The notes beneath the pieces were generated by a model. That model was not told where the DNA came from, did no database searches, and saw only the letters and a program-made list of their open reading frames with translations. From positions 1 through 10,368 of the forward strand of contig CAZQAG010000078.1 in the NCBI GenBank assembly GCA_964591295.1: 10,368 nt of DNA, read 5' to 3'. Below, in pieces: positions 1-5,776 of the stretch. Each line of letters begins with the position of its first letter. The first letter of the stretch is position 1. Position numbers and translations under genes: made by a program. Source of the stretch: VAXT01 sp964591295 (GTDB lineage: Bacteria; Actinomycetota; Thermoleophilia; Gaiellales; Gaiellaceae).

Positions 1-2475
1 CTGCGAGCGATCAAGCTGCGCGGCTTCAAGTCGTTTCCGGACCCTGTCGAGGTTCGGCTCGAGCAAGGAGTCGCGGTCGTCGTCGGGCCGAACGGCTCCG
101 GCAAGTCCAACGTCTCCGACGCGCTGCTCTGGGCCGCCGGCAGCCTCGCTCCCAGTGAGCTTCGGGCCGAGAAGCCGGACGACGTCCTCTTCGCAGGCGG
201 GAAGGACCGGCCGCCGGCCGACTCCTGCGAGGTCGAGCTCCTCTTCGACAACGAGGACGGGGCGCTCGCGGAGCTTCCCTTCGCGGAGGTCTCGTTCGTC
301 CGCCGGCTGCACCGCGGGGGCGAGGGTCAGTACCTCGTCAACCGCGCGCCGGTGCGTCGGACGGATCTCGTCGAGCTCCTCGCCGACGTCGGCCTCGGCG
401 GGCAGATGGGCTCGATCATCAGCCAGGGCCGCGTGGAGGAGATCCTCGGCAGCAAGCCGGAGGAACGGCGCCAGCTCGTCGAAGAGGCAGCCGGCCTCGG
501 CCGCTTCAAGCGCCGTCGTCACCGCGCCGAGCTGAAGCTGGCGCGTGTTGCGACCGACGTCGAGCGCGCCCGCGACCTCGAGGCCGAGGTCAAGAAGCGT
601 CTGCGGCCACTCGCGCTGCAGGCGACCGCCGCCGAGCGGGCCGAGAAGCTCCGGGGCGAGATCGGGTCGATCAAGGCGCGGATCGCGCAGCTCGAGCTGG
701 CAGGTGTCGAGGAGCGCCGGGCGAGCGCCGGAGAGCGCCGCGAGGCCGCCGCGCTTGCGCGTAACAGAACCGCGAAGGAGCTCGAGGCGTTGCTCCGTGA
801 GCGCGACCGGGTCGAAGGCGAGCTCGTCGGCGCCGCGGGCAGCCGCGAGGAGGCCACCGCGGGCCTGTACCGGCTCAAGAGCGCCGGCGAACGGCTCGAG
901 CTCCGCCGCGAGAGCGCCCAGGCCCTCGCCGAGCGGCTGCGGGCCGACCCTCCGCGGGCGCGCTCACCTGAGCGTGAGCGGCTGCTCGAGGAGGCCCGGC
1001 TCGGCCGGGAGCGGCTCGGCGCGCTCGAGCGAACCCTGATCGAGCTCGAGGGCCTGCCGCCTGCAGCCCGAGCGCTCGCCGAGCAGGGCGAGCGGCTCGT
1101 TCTCTCGTCGCTCGAAGTCGCCGAGGGAGACGAGCGCGCTGTCGCCGCGGCCCTCGCGTGGCGCGCCGCCGCGGTGCTCGCGCCCGATGCTGCGAGCGGC
1201 TTGAAGCTGCTCGAACAGGCTCGGGCCGCGGGTCTCGGGAACCTCGGCGTCGTCGTCGGCGGCGCCTCGCCGGACGCCCCGATCGTCCCCAAGGAGCGGC
1301 TGCTCGACGCGAAGGAGCTCTCGGTCACGCGCGAGGGATTCGCGTACGACCCGGAACGAGGCGAGCTCTGGTACGCGGGTGAGGCGGCCGAGGCGGTGCT
1401 CCTCGAGCTGGAAGCCCGCCGCCGCGCGCTCGAGAGCGAGATCCAGGAGCTCGCCGCGGCTGCGGAGCGCGCTGCCACGGCTCCGGCTGCACCCGACTCG
1501 CGGCTCGCCGAAGCGGCCGAGCAGCTGGCGGCCACCCTTGCCGAGGCCGCCAAGCTCGCTTCGCGCTTCGAGCCGAGCCTCGGTGCACGCGCCGATGCCC
1601 GGGCCCAGCGCTCCCGCGAGCTCGGCGAGGAGCTCCGTGAGCTCGGCGCGAAGGAGGCAGAGGTCAGGCGAACTGCGGCCGAGGCGGGGGAGCGCGCCTC
1701 GGCGGTCGACGTCGAGCTGGCGACCCTCGCCGCGGAGGCGAAGGAGCTGAACCGGAGGATCGAGGAGGCTGCAGCCGAGCCGGCCGAGGGAGACAACCCC
1801 GAGGAGCTCGGCGTGAAGCTCGAGCGCCTGGAGCGCCGTCGGGAGTCTCTGGGCAGCGTCAACCCGCTCGCGAAAGAGGAGTACGACCGCGAGAAGGAGC
1901 GGCTCAACGAGCTCCGCGACCAGCGCGCGGACCTCGAGAACAGCTTGACGGAGCTCCAAAACCTCAGGGACGAGCTCGCCGAGACCGTCGAGCGCCGCTT
2001 CGAGGAGACCTTTGCCGCCGTCCGCGACCACTTCGAGGAGGTGGCGGCGACGCTCTTCCCCGGAGGAGAGGGCCGGCTCCGCCTGACCGAGCCGGAGCTC
2101 GAGGGCGAGGACGAGGACACCGAGCCCGGGATCGAGATCGAGCTCAGGCCGGCCGGCAAGAAGGTGACGCGACTGTCACTGCTCTCCGGCGGCGAGAAGG
2201 CGCTCGGCGCGATCTCGTTCCTGTTCGCGCTCTTCCTTGCCCGACCGCACCCGTTCTATCTGCTCGACGAGGTCGAAGCCGCCCTCGACGACGCGAACAT
2301 CGGTCGCTTCGTCGAGTTGCTCCGCCGCTATTCGGAGCGGGCGCAGTTCATCGTCATCACCCACCAGAAGAAGACGATGGAGGCCGCGGACGTCCTCTAC
2401 GGCGTGACGATGGGCGCCGACGGCGTCTCGCAGATCGTCTCGCGCCGCCTGCCGCGCGAAGCCGTCGCGGCTTAG
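1..2475 (+). CDS. smc: Chromosome segregation protein Smc, short-armed (5' end cut by window)
   Basis: Structural-maintenance-of-chromosomes ATPase. It dimerises at the hinge, engages ATP between its heads and, with ScpA/ScpB, organises the nucleoid. Frame 1 is open from base 1 and begins LRAIKLRGFKSF, the conserved start of Smc, so only a few codons are missing. CTG at base 1 is unlikely to be the start. Counting from base 1, visible features are Walker A GPNGSGKS (29-36), a Q-loop region with GSIISQGRVEEIL near 137-149, a first coiled coil about 180-350, a reduced hinge-like domain about 353-465, a second coiled coil about 465-615, the LGSVNP junction (617-622), signature LSGGEK (728-733), and Walker B with D756-E757. 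The 824 residues compare with roughly 1,150-1,200 for typical bacterial Smc; the loss is shared by both arms and the hinge. The TAG stop overlaps the stop of the convergent MmcQ-like gene. Confidence 0.95.
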   Translation: MRAIKLRGFKSFPDPVEVRLEQGVAVVVGPNGSGKSNVSDALLWAAGSLAPSELRAEKPDDVLFAGGKDRPPADSCEVELLFDNEDGALAELPFAEVSFVRRLHRGGEGQYLVNRAPVRRTDLVELLADVGLGGQMGSIISQGRVEEILGSKPEERRQLVEEAAGLGRFKRRRHRAELKLARVATDVERARDLEAEVKKRLRPLALQATAAERAEKLRGEIGSIKARIAQLELAGVEERRASAGERREAAALARNRTAKELEALLRERDRVEGELVGAAGSREEATAGLYRLKSAGERLELRRESAQALAERLRADPPRARSPERERLLEEARLGRERLGALERTLIELEGLPPAARALAEQGERLVLSSLEVAEGDERAVAAALAWRAAAVLAPDAASGLKLLEQARAAGLGNLGVVVGGASPDAPIVPKERLLDAKELSVTREGFAYDPERGELWYAGEAAEAVLLELEARRRALESEIQELAAAAERAATAPAAPDSRLAEAAEQLAATLAEAAKLASRFEPSLGARADARAQRSRELGEELRELGAKEAEVRRTAAEAGERASAVDVELATLAAEAKELNRRIEEAAAEPAEGDNPEELGVKLERLERRRESLGSVNPLAKEEYDREKERLNELRDQRADLENSLTELQNLRDELAETVERRFEETFAAVRDHFEEVAATLFPGGEGRLRLTEPELEGEDEDTEPGIEIELRPAGKKVTRLSLLSGGEKALGAISFLFALFLARPHPFYLLDEVEAALDDANIGRFVELLRRYSERAQFIVITHQKKTMEAADVLYGVTMGADGVSQIVSRRLPREAVAA

Positions 2476-2814
2476 TCCGTCACGTACGCGTCGACGAGCT
2501 TCTTCGGTGCCGTGAGGAGCCAGGACTCCTCGATTCGGTCGGCGAGCTCCTCTGTGTCCGCGTGCTCGAGGTGAACGAGGACCATGGGGATACCCGTCGT
2601 AGTGCGGCGTCGCGAAGAACATCTCCGGGTTGGACTCGATCATCAGCGGGCGCTCCCCCGGGTCACAGCGCAGGACGAGCGCGCCGCGCACGTGCGGGCT
2701 CTCCCAGACGAAGGCCTTGCCGGCGACCTTGAACGCAGGCTTGCCGTACGTCGTGCTGTCTTCTGCCTCGGGCAGGGCGAGCGCGAACCTTCGCACGTCG
2801 TTCCACGTCGCCAT
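2472..2814 (-). pseudogene. MmcQ/YjbR-family protein, frameshifted at a C-run
   Basis: Small MmcQ/YjbR-like protein. The family has a CyaY-like fold and is proposed to bind DNA, but its role is not established. From ATG at 2814 the frame reads MATWNDVRRFALALPEAEDS, then KPAFKVAGKAFVWE and FFATPHYDGYP (about residues 66-76), all typical of the family. After that it turns into arginine-rich nonsense. The expected C-terminus, MVLVHLEHADTEELAD then SWLLTAPKKLVDAYVTD, lies one base out of frame and stops at TAA (2474-2472). The shift falls in four consecutive C on the minus strand (bases 2586-2589); removing one C gives an ordinary 113-residue protein. It may be a true recent inactivation or a homopolymer sequencing error. 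The gene is convergent with smc, overlapping it by 4 bases, and divergent from ftsY with a 25-base gap. No Shine-Dalgarno sequence precedes the ATG. Confidence 0.85.
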
Positions 2815-2820
2815 TACCGG

Positions 2821-2826
2821 AGGCTA
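2821..2826 (-). promoter_or_regulatory. Candidate -10 box for the MmcQ-like gene (leaderless)
   Basis: On the minus strand TAGCCT fits the actinobacterial TANNNT -10 pattern and lies exactly 6 bases before the ATG at 2814. Transcription would then begin at or next to the start codon. No ribosome binding site is present, which fits a leaderless message. TANNNT is a weak motif and no good -35 is seen, so this is suggestive only. Confidence 0.35.
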
Positions 2827-2830
2827 TCGT
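2825..2830 (+). promoter_or_regulatory. Candidate -10 box for ftsY
   Basis: TATCGT lies 9 bases before the ftsY ATG. The only GGAGG nearby (2819-2823) is 16 bases from the start, too far for normal ribosome binding, so a leaderless or near-leaderless transcript is plausible. The box overlaps the opposite-strand candidate for the MmcQ-like gene by two bases, so the two promoters could compete. Confidence 0.3.
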
Positions 2831-2839
2831 GGCGCGGCG

Positions 2840-3790
2840 ATGGCGAGGTCATGGGGTGAGCTGCTCGGAGAAGACGGCGCTCTGCCGGAGAGTGGAGAGT
2901 CAGGGCAGGGATTCTTCACGCGGCTGCGCGATTCGCTCGGGAGCAGCAGGCGAGCGCTGACCGAACAGCTTGCCGCTGCGGCCTTCGACCCGGCCGACGA
3001 CGAGGCGTGGGAGCGTCTGGAAGAGGCCCTGATCGCTGCGGATGTCGGCGTGCCGGCGACTGCGGAGCTCGTCCGGAGGCTCGAGGCACGCGGCGTCGCG
3101 GGGGACTTGACGGAGCCGCTCGTCGATGAGGCCTCCGAGATGCTTGGCAGGCCCGGGACGCTGAGCATCCGCGAAAAACCGAGCGTCGTGCTCGTCGTCG
3201 GCGTCAACGGAACGGGCAAGACGACGACGATCGGAAAGCTCGCGCATCACCTGCACGAGCACGGCCGCTCGGTGATCGTCGCCGCCGCCGACACGTTCCG
3301 CGCCGCTGCCGAGGAGCAGCTCGAGATCTGGGCCGAGCGGGCGCAGGCGGACTTTGTCGGCTCCGAGCGCGGCGGCGATCCCGCGGCCGTCGCCTACGAC
3401 GCGATCGAGGCGGCCTCGGCGCGAAGCCGTGACATCGTCATCGTCGACACGGCCGGGCGACTTCACACCCAGACCAACCTCATGGAGGAGCTGGCGAAGA
3501 TCCGGCGCGTGATCGAGGGCAGGCTCGAAGGCGCGCCGCACGAGACCCTGCTCGTCGTCGACGCCACCACCGGCCAGAACGGTGTGCGCCAAGCGCAGCT
3601 CTTCTCCGAAGCGGTCCAGGTGACTGGGGTCGCGCTCACGAAGCTCGACGGCTCGGCGAAGGGCGGCGTCGCGCTCGCTATCGCCTACGATCTCGGCCTC
3701 CCGGTGAAGCTCATCGGCGTGGGCGAGGGGGTCGAGGACCTGCGGCCGTTCAGCCCGCGCGAGTTCGCACGGGCACTGATCTCCGGTTAG
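2840..3790 (+). CDS. ftsY: Signal recognition particle receptor FtsY
   Basis: SRP receptor GTPase. At the membrane it pairs with Ffh and hands ribosome-nascent-chain complexes to the Sec translocon. The 316 residues contain an N-terminal amphipathic stretch GFFTRLRDSLGSSRRAL near residues 21-37 (the usual membrane-binding helix), the N domain four-helix bundle, then the G domain: G1 GVNGTGKTTT from 121, DTFRAAAEEQL from 151, G3 DTAGR 203-207, G4 TKLD 267-270, and G5 around GVGEGVEDLRPF near the end. There is no long acidic A domain, as in many actinobacteria. ATG 2840 is chosen because the longer upstream frame runs antisense into the MmcQ-like gene and has no family similarity. The last 21 codons have a diverged second copy 1.3 kb downstream. 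Confidence 0.96.
   Translation: MARSWGELLGEDGALPESGESGQGFFTRLRDSLGSSRRALTEQLAAAAFDPADDEAWERLEEALIAADVGVPATAELVRRLEARGVAGDLTEPLVDEASEMLGRPGTLSIREKPSVVLVVGVNGTGKTTTIGKLAHHLHEHGRSVIVAAADTFRAAAEEQLEIWAERAQADFVGSERGGDPAAVAYDAIEAASARSRDIVIVDTAGRLHTQTNLMEELAKIRRVIEGRLEGAPHETLLVVDATTGQNGVRQAQLFSEAVQVTGVALTKLDGSAKGGVALAIAYDLGLPVKLIGVGEGVEDLRPFSPREFARALISG
3728..3790 (+). repeat. ftsY 3'-terminal direct repeat, copy 1 (within ftsY)
   Basis: This is the last 21 codons of ftsY including the stop. It aligns to 5077-5136 with 49 of 60 bases identical and one codon gapped. Starting one base earlier (3727-3747), the first 21 bases are identical to 5076-5096. The two copies bracket the accessory segment. Confidence 0.85.
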
Positions 3791-3846
3791 TCACAGCGGC
3801 GCGAAGCTGGCACACATCCGGCGCAAACGCGCAGGAAAGCAGCAGT

Positions 3847-3852
3847 TTTAAT
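3847..3852 (+). promoter_or_regulatory. Possible -10 box upstream of the secreted-protein gene
   Basis: The 99-base gap after ftsY holds one AT-rich spot, TTTAAT, in an otherwise GC-rich stretch 38 bases before the start codon at 3890. It would give a short leader containing the GGAGG ribosome binding site at 3879-3883. No convincing -35 is seen at 16-18 bases upstream. No terminator hairpin is evident after ftsY. Confidence 0.25.
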
Positions 3853-3889
3853 CGGTGGGGATTTCCTCGACGAACAACGGAGGTCGGTT

Positions 3890-4438
3890 ATGCCAACCAA
3901 GCAGAAAATGCCACTCCTGATGCTGCTCGCCGGCGCGTTGGTGCTGGCCTCGCCGGCTCTGGCCGACAGCGGCACGACGACGACCACGGCGCCGGCTGCG
4001 GTCGTGGTGGCGGCTGATGGTTCCGATACCTGCGACGACCGGCCGACCTGCGGTGGGAAGGAGGCCGAGGTGATCAGGGAGTTGGTCAGTCAGGACGCTC
4101 CCGTGGCCTGCTACCGCTGGTACTTCCTCCAGTGGGACAGCTTCTGGTGGTTCGGAGACAACAATTGGCACCACTACTACCGGCCGGTCGTCTGTATCAA
4201 CGGCAGCGTCATCACGGGCCGCGACCAGTCCTCGCACTGGCAGGAGACGCAGGGGCACTACCACCCGACCGGGGTCTCACACCACGTCGTGGCCGGTTGC
4301 ATCGGCTGTGCCCGCATCCAGTTGAAGGGCATCGGCAACTTCCGGTGGAGCTGGGGTGGCGTAGAACGCAGCTTCAGCCGCTGCGCGAATCTCACCGTCT
4401 ACGGCAATGGCGCCTGGTCGAGTCGGTACGGCTGCTGA
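3890..4438 (+). CDS. Secreted Cys/Trp/His-rich protein of unknown function
   Basis: A 182-residue exported protein of no family I can name. Residues 1-25 form a classical signal peptide: basic start MPTKQK, hydrophobic core, likely cleavage after ALA at 25. A threonine run and Ala/Val linker follow (about 28-42). The mature domain has eight cysteines (48, 54, 74, 102, 137, 140, 165, 182), an even number suited to disulfides and including a CIGC pair. It also has nine tryptophans, and histidine-rich spots HH (94-95), HYH (123-125) and HH (131-132) that could bind metal. No transmembrane segment follows the signal peptide, so it is probably released or wall-associated. GGAGG at 3879-3883 sets the ATG at 3890. 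The gene has visibly lower GC than ftsY: rows 4081-4140 and 4141-4200 are 38/60 and 32/60 GC, against 48/60 for 3361-3420, suggesting acquisition. A two-base gap separates it from the next small gene. Confidence 0.8.
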   Translation: MPTKQKMPLLMLLAGALVLASPALADSGTTTTTAPAAVVVAADGSDTCDDRPTCGGKEAEVIRELVSQDAPVACYRWYFLQWDSFWWFGDNNWHHYYRPVVCINGSVITGRDQSSHWQETQGHYHPTGVSHHVVAGCIGCARIQLKGIGNFRWSWGGVERSFSRCANLTVYGNGAWSSRYGC

Positions 4439-4440
4439 TC

Positions 4441-4566
4441 GTGCGCAAGCTGATGATCATCATCGCGGTCGCGATCGGCTTCCTCGTCGCGGTGGCCACG
4501 GTCGTCTCCCATTACGCCGCGACCGGCGAGCACAACGATCCTGTGAAGACGGTGACGGCACCGTAG
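4441..4566 (+). CDS. 41-residue single-pass membrane peptide
   Basis: Small protein of unknown function starting at GTG 4441, two bases after the TGA of the secreted-protein gene, a spacing typical of translational coupling. It has a basic N-terminus (R2, K3), one hydrophobic helix about residues 4-22, and a short polar tail ending PVKTVTAP that would lie outside the cell. ATG 4453 is an alternative start but would drop the two basic residues. No separate ribosome binding site is seen. The joint arrangement suggests it acts with the upstream secreted protein, for example in export or anchoring; that is inference. A gene this short could be chance, but the frame, helix and coupling make it reasonable. 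Confidence 0.5.
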   Translation: MRKLMIIIAVAIGFLVAVATVVSHYAATGEHNDPVKTVTAP

Positions 4567-4577
4567 TCAGGCTCCGG

Positions 4578-5036
4578 TCAAGCGCAGGGGTACATCAGTC
4601 CCGGTTTGAGTGGCCGCTCGTGGACGAAGACGTCGCCGGCGCCGTTCGTATCCCCTGCGACGAGATTCGATGCGCCGGAGTAGAAGGCAACCGCCCGGCC
4701 GTCGACGCTGAGCGAAGGTTTCTGACTGTTTTGGTTTCCCTGGGTCCCAGCGTCGCTGATACTGACGCGCGTGGTCGAGTTGCTGTGACGGTCGTGGACG
4801 AAGATGTCGTAAGCGCCGTTCGTGTCTCCCGCCACGAGGTTGGAAGCGACGGAGCAGAAGACGACGGAGCGGCCGTCGGAGCTCAGCGCGGACCAGTAGC
4901 TGTTGCCGTTCGCCTGTGCGCCGCTGCTGTTCACGCTGACACGGGTCGTCGTCGTCGTAGTCGGGCCGGCGCTCGCCGCGCTGGCCAGGAGCAACGCGAT
5001 CGAGCTGACTGTCACGAGGAACCGCAGTTCGTTCAC
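4578..5036 (-). CDS. Secreted PD40/TolB-like repeat protein, probably truncated
   Basis: A 152-residue exported protein starting at GTG 5036, preceded by GAGGGGAAGG (5048-5039) with good spacing. The in-frame ATG at 5102 is rejected because it sits inside the ftsY-like repeat and puts a long charged stretch before the signal peptide. Residues 1-23 are a signal peptide (hydrophobic core LVTVSSIALLLASAASA), followed by six threonines. Two tandem units of about 58 residues follow, each running TRVS(V/I), S-DGR, SNLVAGDTNGA, D(I/V)FVH(D/E)R (about 31-83 and 89-141). This is the beta-propeller repeat of TolB/PD40-like proteins. Such propellers usually have six or seven blades, so two units plus an unrelated short tail (LKPGLMYPCA) suggest a truncated copy. 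It may still be made; function unknown. Confidence 0.65.
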   Translation of the reverse strand: MNELRFLVTVSSIALLLASAASAGPTTTTTTRVSVNSSGAQANGNSYWSALSSDGRSVVFCSVASNLVAGDTNGAYDIFVHDRHSNSTTRVSISDAGTQGNQNSQKPSLSVDGRAVAFYSGASNLVAGDTNGAGDVFVHERPLKPGLMYPCA

Positions 5037-5076
5037 CGCCTTCCCCTCTACGTCCTTCCCGATCCTACTCGACACG

Positions 5077-5136
5077 GGGGTCGAGGACCTGCGGCCCTTC
5101 AACCCCCGCGGCTTCGCTCGTGCTCCGTTGTCCTAG
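5077..5136 (+). repeat. ftsY 3'-terminal direct repeat, copy 2 (ftsY remnant)
   Basis: Read on the plus strand this encodes GVEDLRPFNPRGFARAPLS and a TAG stop. FtsY here ends GVEDLRPFSPREFARALISG, so 15 of 19 aligned residues match. About half of the 11 base differences are at third codon positions, as expected if both copies diverged while coding. Similarity begins abruptly at base 5076; nothing ftsY-like lies upstream. Its stop overlaps the dodecin stop on the other strand. It is best read as the 3' stub of an ftsY gene left beside its old neighbour. Confidence 0.8.
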
Positions 5137-5339
5137 CGCTCGAGCGCGAACGCGATGTTGACCGTCGTGCGGTACTGGGTGATCTTGCTGCCGTCGGACT
5201 CGGCGCTCATCGAGATGACGTCGGCGCCCGTGATCCCGCGAAGGGTCTTCGCCGCCTCCTGAACGGCCACGTCGGCGGCCTTGGCGAAGCTCTCCGGCGA
5301 CTGACCGATGATCGTGACGACCTTTGCGACGTCTGCCAT
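5133..5339 (-). CDS. Dodecin family protein lacking the classical flavin-binding residues
   Basis: Dodecins form hollow dodecamers; classical ones store riboflavin or FMN. The 68 residues show the family plan: strand KVVTIIGQSPESF (6-18), helix about 15-34, then two strands VISMSAES and YRTTVNIAFALE. Family-typical points are G-SPESF, ASKTLR-like AAKTLRGI (29-36) and the closing FALE. The flavin-stacking tryptophan normally at the position of G38 and the glutamine normally following Y56 (here R57) are both replaced. That places the protein with the non-flavin dodecin-like branch, so its ligand is uncertain. AGGAG lies about 10 bases before the ATG at 5339. The TAG stop (5135-5133) overlaps the stop of the ftsY remnant. 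It probably follows the dodecin-like gene at 5741-5532 in the same direction. Confidence 0.9.
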   Translation of the reverse strand: MADVAKVVTIIGQSPESFAKAADVAVQEAAKTLRGITGADVISMSAESDGSKITQYRTTVNIAFALER

Positions 5340-5401
5340 GTCTCCCCGCTCCTTTGTTCGCTTGCTGGGCGGCGGAGACTAACGGCTCTCGACCGAGTCT
5401 A

Positions 5402-5526
5402 GGGTTCAGCGGGCGGGGGATGTCGGGCCCGACCGGCGGCTCCTCCGGAACCGGCGGCTCGTCCGGAGTCGGCTCCGGCAGGGGCGGCGGCTCCGGCTGT
5501 GGCGGCGGCGTCGGCTGCTCGTTCAC
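5402..5526 (-). other. Proline-rich open stretch, possible small gene
   Basis: The 192 bases between the two dodecin-like genes hold a minus-strand stretch from GTG 5526 beginning VNEQPTPPPQPEPPPLPEP and staying Pro/Glu-rich for about 36 codons. As written the frame has no stop before the dodecin gene and runs on in the wrong frame across it. A one-base shift in the C-run near its end (about 5414-5420) would close it as PPPAEP-stop at about 5401. It could be a disordered small protein with another homopolymer shift, or merely GC-rich spacer. No convincing ribosome binding site is visible. Confidence 0.25.
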
Positions 5527-5531
5527 GGCGA

Positions 5532-5741
5532 TCAACCCGAGGGGCCGAGCAGGATGCGGTAGTCGTGAAGTGGATTCTCGACCGTCACGAGAATGTCGAC
5601 GACGCGCAGCGTCACCGGTTCGCCCTCCGGCGGCGGTCCGTTGACCCGTTGGTACTCTTCGACGGCAGCCTGCGCAGCGGCCTTGAACCCGTGCTCGCTG
5701 ATGCCCAGGTACGTGTCCCCGTTTTCTCCGCTCTGCTTCAT
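5532..5741 (-). CDS. Small dodecin-like protein
   Basis: A 69-residue soluble protein. The segment order matches a dodecin: short strand (DTYLGISE), helix (HGFKAAAQAAVEEYQRV), then two strands (VTLRVVDILVTVENP and HDYRILLGP). Matching points against the neighbouring dodecin are S--(G/S)F--A---AV-E in the helix and the DYR/QYR motif in the last strand. I therefore infer the same fold, though the loop GPPPEGEP is an insertion and there is no flavin-stacking tryptophan. The ligand is unknown. AAGGAG precedes the ATG at 5741 with normal spacing. The start is 35 bases after the stop of the cyclase-ATPase gene, so the two are probably co-transcribed. Confidence 0.7.
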   Translation of the reverse strand: MKQSGENGDTYLGISEHGFKAAAQAAVEEYQRVNGPPPEGEPVTLRVVDILVTVENPLHDYRILLGPSG

Positions 5742-5776
5742 GTCCTCGCTCCTTGGTCGTCGGTATCGGCGCCATC

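Noticed and set aside
519..2159. Long minus-strand open frame (546 codons) opposite smc
   Set aside because: Ser/Arg-rich antisense shadow typical of high-GC coding DNA; the plus strand encodes unmistakable Smc.
2630..2839. 70-codon upstream extension of ftsY
   Set aside because: It lies antisense to the MmcQ-like gene and has no FtsY similarity; ATG 2840 gives a normal FtsY.
3791..3889. Terminator or small RNA after ftsY
   Set aside because: No stable hairpin followed by T-run was found by eye in this gap.
5076..5096. The 21-base exact repeat as a true phage/ICE attachment site
   Set aside because: No integrase, excision gene or other element module is visible, so only an insertion footprint is claimed.
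5037..5102. Upstream ATG extension of the PD40-like gene
   Set aside because: It overlaps the ftsY remnant and would put a charged stretch ahead of the signal peptide; GTG 5036 has a good ribosome binding site.
4903..5136. Plus-strand open frame ending in the ftsY-like peptide, considered as a real gene
   Set aside because: Upstream of base 5076 it is antisense to the PD40-like gene and unrelated to FtsY; only the final 20 codons are meaningful, as a remnant.
4407..5402. 331-codon plus-strand frame through the accessory segment
   Set aside because: Arg-rich shadow crossing opposite-strand genes with signal peptides, family motifs and ribosome binding sites.
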